This document shows positions 31,551-41,993 of a stretch of 64,000 nt of DNA, in pieces. The DNA lies in contig JNVV01000065.1 of the NCBI GenBank assembly GCA_000733355.1, positions 168,151 to 232,150 on the forward strand. Direction: 5' to 3'. This stretch comes from Falciphora oryzae. Its lineage: Eukaryota; Ascomycota; Sordariomycetes; Magnaporthales; Magnaporthaceae. The translations under genes and the position numbers were made by a program. The notes under the pieces are model-generated. The model saw only the letters and a list, made by a program, of their open reading frames with translations, was not told the origin of the DNA and ran no database searches. The first letter of the stretch is position 1, and every line of letters begins with the position of its first letter.

Positions 31551-34390
31551 CTACCTCGCCGCCGCCGTCCCGTTCGAATACCGAATCGAGAACGGCACCG
31601 TCTCGACGACGTCCCAGTCGCCCGGCACCGACTCGTCGCCAAAGATGCGCAGCGCGCTGGCCACCATCTTGTACGACCCCGCGGGCAGCACCAAGCCGTC
31701 CTCGAGCAGGCCCGTGAGGTACACCCTCTGCTGGACAGCGGCGATGTACCTCAGCGGCGAGCCCGCCGGCTCTCCGATGGCCGGGATGCCCGTCGGCGTC
31801 TTCTTGGTGTTCCTGCCCGCGTCCGACAGCGACGCCACGTGCACGTGCAGCACGCGCGTGCCCAAGGACGGGCCGAGCAGCATGTTTGGCAGGCGGCCGT
31901 TGTCGTCCGAGTTGGGCGCGCGCTTCGGGTTGGGCGGGGGAAGCGTGTAGGACGCGTTGGCGGCGGCGGGGGAGCCGAAGCTGGCGAGGTATGAATTGCG
32001 CGCGGGCAGGACGGGCGTGTCGTGCATGCTGCCGACCACTCCCAGGTAGGGGAGCACGAGGTGCTCGGCCCGCGTGCTGTTAATGCTGACGTAGCCGCTG
32101 TAGACGGGCAGGCGCGTGGCGTTGACGCCCTGCGGCGGCACCACATTGACCTTGACCTGGGCCGAGCCGCCGGCCGGCACGGTGACGGTATCGGGGCTGA
32201 AGCTGAGCCTGGCCCAGGCGTCCACTATGGGGTTGGGGAAGCCGGCCAGCACGTCGCCCGTAAAGGTCGAGACGGTCGTGTACATGGTCGGGGCATGCAT
32301 GTGTCCGACCTCGTAGGTCGCCTCCTCGGACCCCACGTTCTGGATGGTAAAGGTGCGCTCGGCGATGAAGTGGTCCGAGTCGTTGAGCGCGATGTTGCGC
32401 ACGTCGAACACGGTCTTGGCAAAGACGGCGTCGTAGGCCTGCACCAGGCCCGCGCCGACCTGCGGGACAGGCGCGAGGGCGCCGGGGCTCACGGCCTTGC
32501 CGTCGAACCAGGGCAGAGGCTTGGCGGTGGATGAGATGATGCGGGCGAAGAGGTTGCCGTCAAGCTTGCCTCCCCGAGCCTCTCCCATCAGTGCGACTAG
32601 GCCCGCCACCAAGGGGCTCGCCATCGACGTCCCGCTCATAACGCGGTAGCTCCCTATCGCCACGGGGTACGTAGAGAGGATCGCGCCGCCTGGCGAGGAG
32701 ACGTGGGGGTTCAGATCCAAGTCCCAGTTAGGGCCCCACGAGGTGAATACCGAGGCGAGCCCTCCCGTTTCGTTATCTTCGAGCTCCACAAGCATGTCTT
32801 CGGGAGCGTCGGATTTCTTGGGGATGGTGACGTTGACCTGGACCCCGCGACCCAACATGTCGATCCATGCGGCGCCCTGCTGTGGTGAAACCGAAGTCAC
32901 GCCCTTGATTCCGTCCAGGTAGACAAACTGGGCATCCCAGGTGCTAGCGACAGTGTCAGTAATCCTTGCCATACAAAGGGACCTCTGGGGCGCGCAACAT
33001 ACGTGTTGGACAAGGCATAGTAAGCGATGTATTTACCACCCTTTGCCAGGATGTTTTTTCCCTGGTCCTGCGGGAAGCACCTGCGCGTCCCGGGCACGCG
33101 CAGCAGCACGAGCTTGTCGGAGAGATCGGGCGTGTCGTCGGGAAGCGGGCTGCAGGCGTCGTCGACCGACGTCGTGTCGTTGCCGACGGACCAGAGCGGA
33201 AGCGTCACCGCCTCATCGGGGTATGGCGCGCCGGCAAAGAAGCCGTAGACCTTGTCCGCGGCGGACTGGTTGCGGCCGTTGCCAGCGTCGGTCTTGTAGG
33301 TGCCGCGCGAGACGAAGATGGGGTCGATGCGGTTCTGCACGGAGGCGACCGACTGCACGCCCCTGCCGCTCGCGGGTGTCGAGGGGCTAAACAGGCCGCG
33401 GCCGCCCGAGTTGCCGGCCGAGATGATGACGGGTACGCCGGTCTGGGCGATGCGGCCGGCGACCAGGGACCAGGCCTCGTCGGCCCAGCCGGCGAACTCT
33501 TCGATGCCGTTGGAGCACTGGATGATGTCGGCGCCGTCCTCGTAGGCGCGGAGGAACGAGCCCACGAGGATCTCGTTGGACCCGACGCCCGCGCAGTTCC
33601 AGCACCGGTACGCCCAGAGCTTGGCTCCCGGGGCCGCGCCGGTGAAGCCGTACTTGTTGTTCTTGGACTGGGCCGCGATGCTGCCCGCGACGTGGGTGCC
33701 GTGGCCGAAGCAGCCGTCGTAGGGGTCGGCGTCGGGCTCGGGCTCGCCGCCGCGGGGCGCGTCGCCAACAAAGTCCCAGCCGTGCTCGACCAGACAGCCG
33801 GGGCCGAAACACCCGCCCAGCGCCGGGTGCGTGTAGTCGATGCCCGAGTCCATCACGGCGATCTTGAAGCCCTTTCCGGTGAGGTTCTTGGCGTGCAGCC
33901 TGTCGATCTGCGTCATGAGATGCGGCATGAACTTGTCGACCGGCGAGGACGGGTCGACGTCGAGGGGAGTGTCCTGCCGTTTCTGCAAGCCCGGAGCGTG
34001 TGCTGGGGCTGTGTGGTTCGCGGGATCCTCCGTCTTGGCCATACTGAGCCTCAGCTTCCGCACTGGCCAAACCGCCTTGACGGCAGGGGTGGCTGTAAGG
34101 AGGTCCATGAGCTTCGTGTCGTTGTGGCCGGCGGCGTCCAGGATCTTGAAGGAGGCGCCATTGAAGATCTTGGAGCTGCCCAGGCTCATGCGCTCCTGGG
34201 TCTTGATGCCGTGGGCGCTCGAGAGGACCTGGTAGAAGTCGGCAATCTTCCCGTTGGACTCGAGCTCCACGATGTAGGAGCCGTGTACCAAGTCGGACGA
34301 GGCGTCAGGGGCAGCAACAGCCGCCGCCGCCGCCTGTGCACTGACGCGCACGACGGCGAACAGCGCGCAGAAAATGCTGGATGCCCTCAT
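31551..34390 (-). CDS. Secreted subtilisin-like serine protease, S8 family (2 exons, 926 aa)
   Basis: Exon 1 is 33003-34390 and exon 2 is 31551-32943. The 59-nt intron starts GTATGT and carries TACTGAC shortly before its CTAG acceptor. A nearer AAG acceptor would also keep frame and add seven residues. Residues 1-19 are a signal peptide (MRASSIFCALFAVVRVSAQ), followed by an inhibitor-type propeptide (GSYIVELESNGKIADFYQVL). The catalytic triad is Asp181 (AVMDSGIDYTHPALGG), His230 (GHGTHVAGSIAAQ) and Ser569 (MSGTSMASPLVAGL). A protease-associated insert sits between His and Ser, and the C-terminus is an Fn3-like region. This is the minor-extracellular-protease (Vpr-like) type used for external protein digestion, often on a pathogen's or saprobe's substrate. 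It is intact and of normal length. A processing role for the nearby peptide cluster is possible but generic secretion is more likely. Confidence 0.9.
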
Positions 34391-35007
34391 CTTGTCGATC
34401 TTCGTGGGCTTCGTCGAGGCGTCACGATGGGACGGACAACCAAAAAGCCCAACCCCTCGACGAGGAGTGCCGCCGAGTGCGTATAAGTACCCCTCAGATG
34501 ACCCTGGCCATTCCCCCTTGGGATTTTCTGCATCTCCACCAATACGAGCTTTTTCGATGCCGGCGAGCGGGGACCGTCGTATTTCGCGGGTGATCTCTCG
34601 TTTGGCCTGGCGTCGCCCGATCCAGCCGGGATAGGGTGGAGACCAGCGCATGAAGTCCAATTTCCACCTCGGCCCCTCGACGTCATGATACTGCGTCTTC
34701 AACAAAGCCGTTCGGACGTCGCGGAAAGTGGTCCAAATGCAAACTGTATTGCAAACCATTGCGGCCCGCAGGGCTGACGGCAACCGCTGCCCAGGGAGTC
34801 GGGCTCATGGCGGAGTTAGAGATTGCTGACCCGTTGACGCTGGGCGGGGTAATACGCATGCCGAGGTGCCGGTACTGCATCGCCTATCGAGTAGGCCTGA
34901 AATCGTCGCTGGCGACGGATTGTTTGCGTATTATACGCCTACTTCCTGTCCAGGAGAATGGCAGGCACGACGACGAGAGGGTCGTCAGCGCGGCGCACGA
35001 CCAGTAC
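34391..35007. other. Intergenic region upstream of the protease gene
   Basis: About 0.6 kb, containing the protease promoter and the end of the sacsin-like pseudogene. A short CT-rich leader precedes the protease ATG. Nothing else is recognisable. Confidence 0.4.
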
Positions 35008-37836
35008 TCAACGCCCGATCGTCGGACAGGCCGCCTCACGACCACCTTTCTCCCGATTTAGGGCGTGCCAGTCCTTGATGCCATGATCATTTCGCCTCCC
35101 GTGATCATCTGGCTGTTGGTGGCTGTTGGCCCGAAACACAAGTACCGAGGACTTCATCCCCGGGGTGGTCTCGCCTCTCGCGTCCTTCTCGACATTGGGC
35201 CCAAAGACAAATAACGAGCGCTGCCTTGGTAGGTCCTCGTTGGCGATGGGCACCTCCACGATGCCAAAGCGGTCGAGAACGTCGTCGAGGATGGCGGGGC
35301 TCCTATTGAGCAGCGCGCCAAGCGCCATCAGCGCCTGTTCTTCCATCCTCTTGCCAGGCATCGCGCCGGTAGCGGGATCCTCCATTAGCCAGCGGGCGAG
35401 CCCCGGAGGTAGCGCCGTTGCGAAGTAGGCCTCTTGTGCCGTCGGGCCCTTTGGCAGATACACGATCAGCCGTTTTGGATCCGCCGTCTCCTTGATGTGG
35501 AAGGCACCGCCAGCTTCGAAGACGTCCACGCTCTGGCCATCCTGGGAAATGCTCAGGACTGGAGATTCCGGTCGTCTCCAAGACGGACACAGAGCGGAGA
35601 AGATCATAACGGCCTTGAGGGTCGGCTTGATACTTAGGGCTCTCATACGTAGCCGCCAACCTACATCCGACCCCCACAAGAGCTTAGTACCATCCACAGA
35701 CTTTGCAAGTCGGCCAGAGGAGGGAGGATGGTGCAGCGACATACCGGAGAATCGCGTGAGCCTTGTGCTTCAGATCGTGCTTCGACGTCGAGAGAAGCCA
35801 CGGCAGCTCCTCAACGACGTGCGTGGTTTCCCGGACAGCGCCTGACAGATAGCAGCCCTCCATCCGCGCCCATTGAAAAAACGGCTTCAGCCGCCGGACA
35901 TCTTTCAAGTCGAAGTCGATGGTCCTGATCCTCCCGCCAAGCTTGTCGGCAAAGGATTGGCGATCGATGATGAAGAACTGGGTGGCTATGGATCACAGTG
36001 TCGTTTTCCCGTTTTCGCGGACTGGGAAGATCGGCTTGAGTAGCACTGAGGTCGGGCCGGAAGCATGCGGCTCCGTCTGAAGCATCTCGCTCAGCATCCA
36101 GATCTTTGCTTTGACTCGTCCGATGTTGTCGTCTTCAGTCGTCCGGGGAAGCTCGTCGTAAACCATCTGAAGGCTGAGCGTGGGCACTCCAAACTTGGCA
36201 ACAAAGAAGTCCTTGAGGCCTTCGTCGTAAGATTCGCTCAATACGACTCTCCCCGGAAACCCTATGGATCGAGACCAGAGGCATTCTGACGGCTTACACC
36301 AACGGACACTCTCGCCAGCCGCGGCACAGATGAGACTTTGGGCATTGAACGCTAGCCTGGTTGTGGAGACAGGTAGCTGTCAGCAAGAGTCTCAGCGTTG
36401 AATGCGACCGGGGCTTGAAGTACTTGCCTCAATTCATCCTCATGGACGTCCTCGCAGTCATCCAGCCAGCCATAGATGGGCGCCGTGTTGGATACCACGC
36501 GCCGATTATTCTCGCCCGCACCTCGCCGGATCCGCGATCAAATCGTGAAGAGACGCATCGGGGATCAACATTACTTCTCGGGAGAAGCGCTCAGGAGCGG
36601 TCATCTCGTCTTTGGTCGCATACATGATGTAAAATGACTTCAAGGGCAACATCGTGCACATGATCGGCGGTGCATCCCACCTGCATTTGGCGCTCCTTGC
36701 CTGGGCAGTATCCACAAGACTATCGGGAAATTTTGGGGCAGCGATGTAGCGACAATCCTCGAAAAAGTCCCTAAAAGTGCACATTGTTAGGTTCTTGGTT
36801 CTTCTCTTTCCTCGGTCACTTTGTTGGGTGTCTTACCTTATCTTCTTGACTTCGGTGTGGTAGCTCCGCTCTACGTCCCGAAGCATCGCCAGGTATTGCG
36901 ACACCAGCGACTTGACTGTTCGCTCGTCCAGCGGGGACTGACCCTTTATGGCAGCGCACGTCCGGTGGACTATTGCGCGCAGGAAGCTCAAGTTGATCTT
37001 GCTCGTCACGCCGAAGTGCGTGCACAGAACATCCACTCAGATTGGATCCCGTCTGATACGCCATCAAGATCAAGGAAGGGGAATGGATGCGACTTATCCA
37101 TGAGGAGGAGGCGCTGTTGTACAAGCTGTGCGAGGGGAGGAAATGCGTCTTCCAGCACACAGCGTTCTGGGAGCTCTGAAGAGGTGGCTTTGGATATGTT
37201 TGTTTCGCGGATCTTCTGCACCAAAACAGGATGCGAGACTACTTGTTCCTTTTCATACGGCCAGAGGAACTTCAGAAGCCCCAAGAGCTTGCGCGGGCGG
37301 TGTTCGGCAACATACTCCCAGACACCGGACAACTGACACCCATCGGGCGAGACGAGTGTCAGCCGGACACGAATGCTGAGATACCGCCGGAGCCAAGTCT
37401 CCCAGGACGGATACATCAAGCAACTGGCGCCCGGGGGGTTCCCCAGGTAGCTTGGGTGCAGGAAGGCGACTGGATAGCCTGGTGAATCACCCGTCTTCTC
37501 CAGGAGGGATTTGGCGCCGTAGGGATGGTCGTCCGGTATGTAAACGTTATCGTGACGCGGAATTCTGTACGAGCCATCGTGGCAGAAAACCCCGATGCCG
37601 CTCAGGTCCTCCACAGCTTTGACATGGCTTTGCGTAAGGAAGAGGTAGTGAAGGTGCTCTCGGGAATTCGCAATCGCGATTCGATCCGATTGCTGTGGAG
37701 TCTTGTACAGGCTCAACACGGCATTTCGAATCGTTGTGATGGATGCGACAGAGGCTCCTAGGTGGACGAACAGTTTCTCTCTGTCAGGATTCTCGACTGC
37801 CCTTGGATCCAATACTTGAAGTTGCAGATCGGAAGG

Positions 37837-37927
37837 TGTCGCAAAGGATATTTGACCCAATTGTTAGCCACATGGCTAATAAGCGGGGCTTCGCTTTTAG
37901 CTCGTGTGGCGCAATTGGTTCTCCACA
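37837..37927 (+). repeat. 5' LTR of the TRIM
   Basis: 91 bp, TG...CA ends, identical to 38142-38232. It carries an A-box-like TGGCGCAATTGG near its 3' end. Confidence 0.85.
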
Positions 37928-38141
37928 GTTATGAGCCCGGAAGGTCGCAGGTTCAATTCCTGGCAGCGTACCTGTTCCCCGACCTGTAATTTCCCTTGCT
38001 ATGCCAGAGGGCGTCCACCCTAAAAACGCACGTGCGAAAGCAGATTCGAAGTGAGATTATATACCCAGGGTACGGACCTTTGATTCGGGAAGGGCAATCC
38101 GGCCCTGATACATGGATATATCTGGACCGAATTGGGGGGTG

Positions 38142-38232
38142 TGTCGCAAAGGATATTTGACCCAATTGTTAGCCACATGGCTAATAAGCGGGGCTTCGCT
38201 TTTAGCTCGTGTGGCGCAATTGGTTCTCCACA
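38142..38232 (+). repeat. 3' LTR of the TRIM
   Basis: 91 bp, identical to the 5' copy. It is preceded by the purine-rich tract and followed by the target duplication GAAGG. Confidence 0.85.
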
Positions 38233-39992
38233 GAAGGGATACAGGCGCTGGCAGTTGTAGGAAGGTAGATCGGGCCGGGGAGCGAGGAAACCCATTTGCC
38301 ATTCCGCAATGGGATCAAAGCCATGGTTTTCAGGCGGTTGGCTTCATATGCGGCGTGCTTCGCCCCTTTGTCTCCTGCAAAACACGTGCTGAGGAGCTTC
38401 GAAACCGCCGAGTGCCATTGACTGCTTGGCGAGATGGATTCCGCCTTTGAGTCGATGCCGGCCAAATCTGCGTCCAACAAAAGAAGAAAACCTTTGAACT
38501 GCGTGCCAGTGAGGCCGTATTGGCGCAGAGGCCCAAGCCACTGGTCGTAGCTTTGATGCAGCCATAGGCTACGAGTGGCGTTGTCAAGTAGAGGATTTCC
38601 GTTGTCGTCCTTTCCTTCGCGTGGGAGAAATTTGACTTCATATCTCTTGCGAAGCTTGCGCCGGTCGCGCGAGAAAAGGACGCCAATCTTGACCATGCGC
38701 TGTCGTATTTCCGGGCCGAGACTTGACCAGAAATCACCGAAGTTATCGTCTAGCGGCGGTAGAAAGGCGGGCCACCGGCACCACAGATCCGGGTGCTTGT
38801 TGAATTGACCGACGCTGTTGATGAATGCGTCGGTGACATGGCCCCGCAGATTACGATTCCTTGCTGAGTCCAGGACATTTTGACGATCTGCGCTGGTGTC
38901 GAACTCGGAGTGGATGATGAACTGCAAAGCATGATATGCACATCAGTCACTGGGGCAGAGCTAATCCAACCGACGACCTTTTTCGGAGATGACTTTTAAT
39001 GCGCTTACTTTAAATCTCGACTCCCTTGTTGGGAGGAATGCGAAGATCTTGTGGTTATTTTCGATATTTTCCGTGACCGTGTCCTCACGGGTCGAGAGGG
39101 GAAAAGCCAGGACGATGTTGGCACATGGCCCAGTGGAAGACAAAACCGCCGACTCTCCTCCGTCGCAAGCTTGGTGGCCCTGACTTGGCGAAAGGTCAAC
39201 ACCGTCTGGGTCGTGATGAAAAATCGCTTCTTGACAGTCGTCTTCACTGCGCTGCGGGTCCCTATAACCCTGTTGACGGCCACGATGCAACCATCTCTTA
39301 TACACTCGTCCACGCTGAAAGCATTGCAGCTCTCTTCAGCGCCTTGCTCGTCGTAGAAGCGAACTGTGATCCGACGAAGCTTGCGCATGAACAGCAAGCA
39401 AGTCTCCAACTGTCGGAGCTGGCCAAAGATTGCGGTGCGAAGATTCTGCAGTTTGCAAGGGTCTCCTTTGTTGTGTAGATGGAGTGTCATCCTTGTTAAC
39501 GGCCCTGGCAGCTCCTCATCGGTATCAGTCCAGAGGGGAGTAACCATGCCCAAGCCAGGGTCTTCGTCATGGATGAAGGAGAAGAAATAGTGGCCGGACT
39601 GTATATGAACCTTGGAGGCGGCCATGAACAGACTTGAAGCCAATACCCTTGGAGCTACACGAAGTAGATTTTGAGCCCTGGCCAACGGCGCAGAGAGCGG
39701 CGAGATCGGCCTCAGTGATTCCATCTTCGTTGCATTCGACGACGATGCGGTCAGGATGGATGTTGAACGTGATGAAGGGGACGTCGCCGTTGGCCTCGGC
39801 GCGCGTGGAACTGTTGTCGTCCGCGTTGTGAACAAGTTCGAAGACGAAGCGAGCGCCACTGCTGTATATGTTGTCGGCAAGGCTGTCGAGATGGCAACGA
39901 TCGTGCGATGGCTAACGCTGCAGCTCGGGCCGGGGTGAACCCATGAAGAGTAACGTATCCATGTGTTGAGCCACGGGGACCTACGTGTTAAT

Positions 39993-41060
39993 GGGGACTT
40001 TTCCGTTCACACCCTATTCCTACGCACCGCCCCCACAACTGCCGATATCGCGGATTATGTAAATTTGCCTGCGCCACGCACCCAACTTGACACAGGCCAA
40101 AATTTGGATTGCCGGTCAATTTGCACCACGGTAAACAACGCTCCCGACAACTTGAGGCTATTTCCAACCACGCCATGACGTCGCCAACGCCCTCAGAGTG
40201 GTCGGAAGACGACGAGGACGCCCGCAGGGCCAGGGGCCCTTTAGCGACGACGACGAGGTGCCGGAACGCCCTTGGCCGCGTGGGAGGACCACCAGGGGTA
40301 TCCGGGATATTGCCGGAAGGGAGTACTCCCATTGGGAGTGGGGGGGGGGGCACCTGTCACAGCGGATAGAGGCTAGAGAAAATGGCGGCAAAGAAGATTG
40401 GTATTCGGAAGGAAGCCAGGCCGGAGGCCTGGGGCCTGGAGAAAATCTCTATCTACTGTGGCCTGGAGGCCCGTGTGGAGGCCCGGGCACGTGACGGGCC
40501 CGTAGGGGCCCCTACGTGCCGTGACAGCACCCTCGAGGCTGTAAACGAGGCTGATTCCGGCCCTCCCCCTGCCACGGCTACTGCAGCCTCTCCTACCCTC
40601 TCTGTAATTGTTGTGGCTACAGGGCCGGCGGCTACGGGGCCAGCGGTCCTTGTAAAGGATCCGGACGACCCCTTCGCGCATTTTCCGGCCACGGAGGCGG
40701 AGATAACGGCCGCTAAAGAGTCGATTGCACAACGAGTAGCCGCCAGGAGGGCACGGGAGGCGCGGGAGGCGTCACAGGACCGCTTTGATCGGGACCTCCG
40801 GAGGGATTTGGAGTGCGGGCACTGGGACGAGGAGGGTCGTTGGGTTGTAGAGTAAAGCTAGGGCTATCGGTTCATCTATTTTTCACTTTTAAATAGCTTC
40901 ATTTCGTTGTTGTGCATCGCTTTTTATTTCAGGTGTTAATGGTTTGTGTTTTTTTTATATAGCTGCGCCACAGAAAATCACATGGTCCCGATACCGGCGG
41001 TGGCGGAGGGGTGCGTAGGAATAGGGTGCGTAGGAATATGGTGTGAACGGAAAAGTCCCC
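39993..41060 (+). mobile_element. hAT-type non-autonomous element, copy 1 (1068 bp, 8-bp target duplication)
   Basis: The terminal inverted repeats read GGGGACTTTTCCGTTCACAC at both ends and continue into CTACGCACC repeats. Perfect 8-bp target duplications GTGTTAAT flank the element (39985-39992 and 41061-41068), the hallmark length for hAT transposons. It sits exactly over the last eight bases of exon 1 of the sacsin-like gene, next to the GTAGGT donor. No transposase is present. It carries a family-specific ORF (next entry). Related copies are at 58700-59000 (truncated) and 62531-63523. Confidence 0.88.
40175..40855 (+). pseudogene. Element-encoded ORF of hAT copy 1, frame-broken
   Basis: The ORF starts MTSPTPSEWSEDDEDA, must change frame to give GQGPFSDDDEVPERPWPRG and IRDIAGREYSHWEW, then is interrupted by about 190 bp. 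It resumes as TLEAVNEADSG and ends with a charged coiled coil (RVAARRAREAREASQDRFDR) and EDEEGRWVVE-like tail. The same blocks occur in the copy at 62.7-63.3 kb, so the protein belongs to the element. No function is known. It is not a transposase by any motif I can see. Confidence 0.55.
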
Positions 41061-41230
41061 GTGTTAATTGTGTGTCCACCCAGCCGTTTCAGTTTGACCA
41101 TCTGCTCTTCCACCTCCTGTCGAGCTTTGGGATTTGCACGACCGATGGCGTCCAATGTTTCGTTGGAGATCCACCCATTTCTCCCGGCGATAGCGAGGAC
41201 AGCATCCTTGGCAAGTTGCTTGGCCGCCAT

Positions 41231-41993
41231 CTCGTTAGATTGGGAAGTCAAAATTGGATGATGCAGAGCTGGGTAGCGCTTTTGCTTTGGATAACAATGA
41301 CAATGACAGAGGATGTGGTTCTGTGGAGGTTATGGTAAGTGGACGGGGCCTGGACGTATTGGTTTAAAGGGCGCGGAGAAGGGGGAAAGTCAACACCAGA
41401 AATCGAAGCATGGAAAGGCTAGCTGCGCGTTGGCCGTTAGATGTGAGGCGAGATTATGGAGGGCAGAAGCATGGAAGTTGATGGTTGGTGCCAGGGTGCA
41501 CCACCTCACTGCAAAGCTGAGATCAATCGCGCCACCGGCCGGATCAGGGGCCATGCATCCCTGAAGGTGGTCGAGGCCAGTACTTGGCGGCCACCCGGCG
41601 CTTGTAGGGTTTGAGGCCGCGCCAGGGTTCTTGTAGGAAAATGCAGGCCGCGATCAGGGCGCGGCCAATTGAAGTGCGACAGTTGACGGGGGTTGGAGAA
41701 ATCAACGGGTCTAGAGGTGCATGTAGCTTGGGCTGTTGGAGAATAGGTGGTATTATTTTTTAGAAGGTTGTTGGTCCAAGACGTCTGTCCCTGCCAATTG
41801 ATCTAATTGGTATATCAAGACCAAAACGAGTTTCGGCCGACTTGCGCGACCGCGGCCCCGTGCGGGGTTGGTGTTATTCCTGGGCCGGTGCCGACGTGGG
41901 TCGAGGCGGCAGGTCGCGCTACAAAACAAGTCTCCCAATCCAGGGGAGCAGTGGCATCTCCGCATCTCCTAGCGCCCGGCCCCGTCGTCGCAA
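41231..41993. other. Intergenic, no gene seen
   Basis: Between the pseudogene start and the carbonic anhydrase stop. GC-moderate and without recognisable coding sequence. It would include the old promoter of the sacsin-like gene and the carbonic anhydrase 3' end. Confidence 0.4.

Larger units (their letters stand above)
37837..38232. mobile_element. TRIM: 396-bp miniature LTR retroelement with identical 91-bp LTRs
   Basis: 5' LTR 37837-37927 and 3' LTR 38142-38232 are identical over all 91 bp, start TGTCGC and end CCACA. The whole is flanked by GAAGG on both sides (37832-37836, 38233-38237). Removing the element and one GAAGG restores the sacsin-like reading frame (ACIPS-DLQLQ), which proves insertion. 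One base inside the 5' LTR is TTATGAGCCC (37929-37938), complementary to the anticodon arm of initiator tRNA-Met, the primer site used by copia- and Ty5-type elements. A purine tract GGGGGGTG (38134-38141) abuts the 3' LTR. There is no coding capacity. Polarity follows the plus strand. Confidence 0.85.
35008..41230 (-). pseudogene. Sacsin-like HSP90-type ATPase protein gene, disrupted by two transposons and frameshifts
   Basis: The gene reads right to left. Exon 1 starts at ATG 41230 (MAAKQLAKDAVLAIAGRNGW) and ends in LGGHTINT. After the intron come LADNIYSSGARFVFELVHNA-DDN (GHKL ATPase box, about 39800-39870) and KVHIQSGHYFFSFIHDEDPG. Further family blocks are VLAFPLSTREDTVTEN (about 39100), FIIHSEFDTSADRQ (38900), DLQLQVLDPRAVENP (37800), FFEDCRYIAAPKFPDSL (36750), YDELPRTTEDD (36150), DLKDVRRLKPFFQWARMEG (35880) and GIVEVPIANEDL (35270). 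At least three frame changes (near 39625, 37035 and 36530) lack introns. A hAT-type element sits at the end of exon 1 and a TRIM sits between ACIPS and DLQLQ. Intact relatives are about 1600-residue fungal proteins of unknown role with an N-terminal histidine-kinase-like ATPase. No functional product is expected. Confidence 0.85.

Noticed and set aside
32965..33002. 38-nt intron in the subtilisin gene (nearer AAG acceptor)
   Set aside because: Very short and lacking a branch site. The 59-nt version ending in CTAG has TACTGAC in the right place and also keeps frame.
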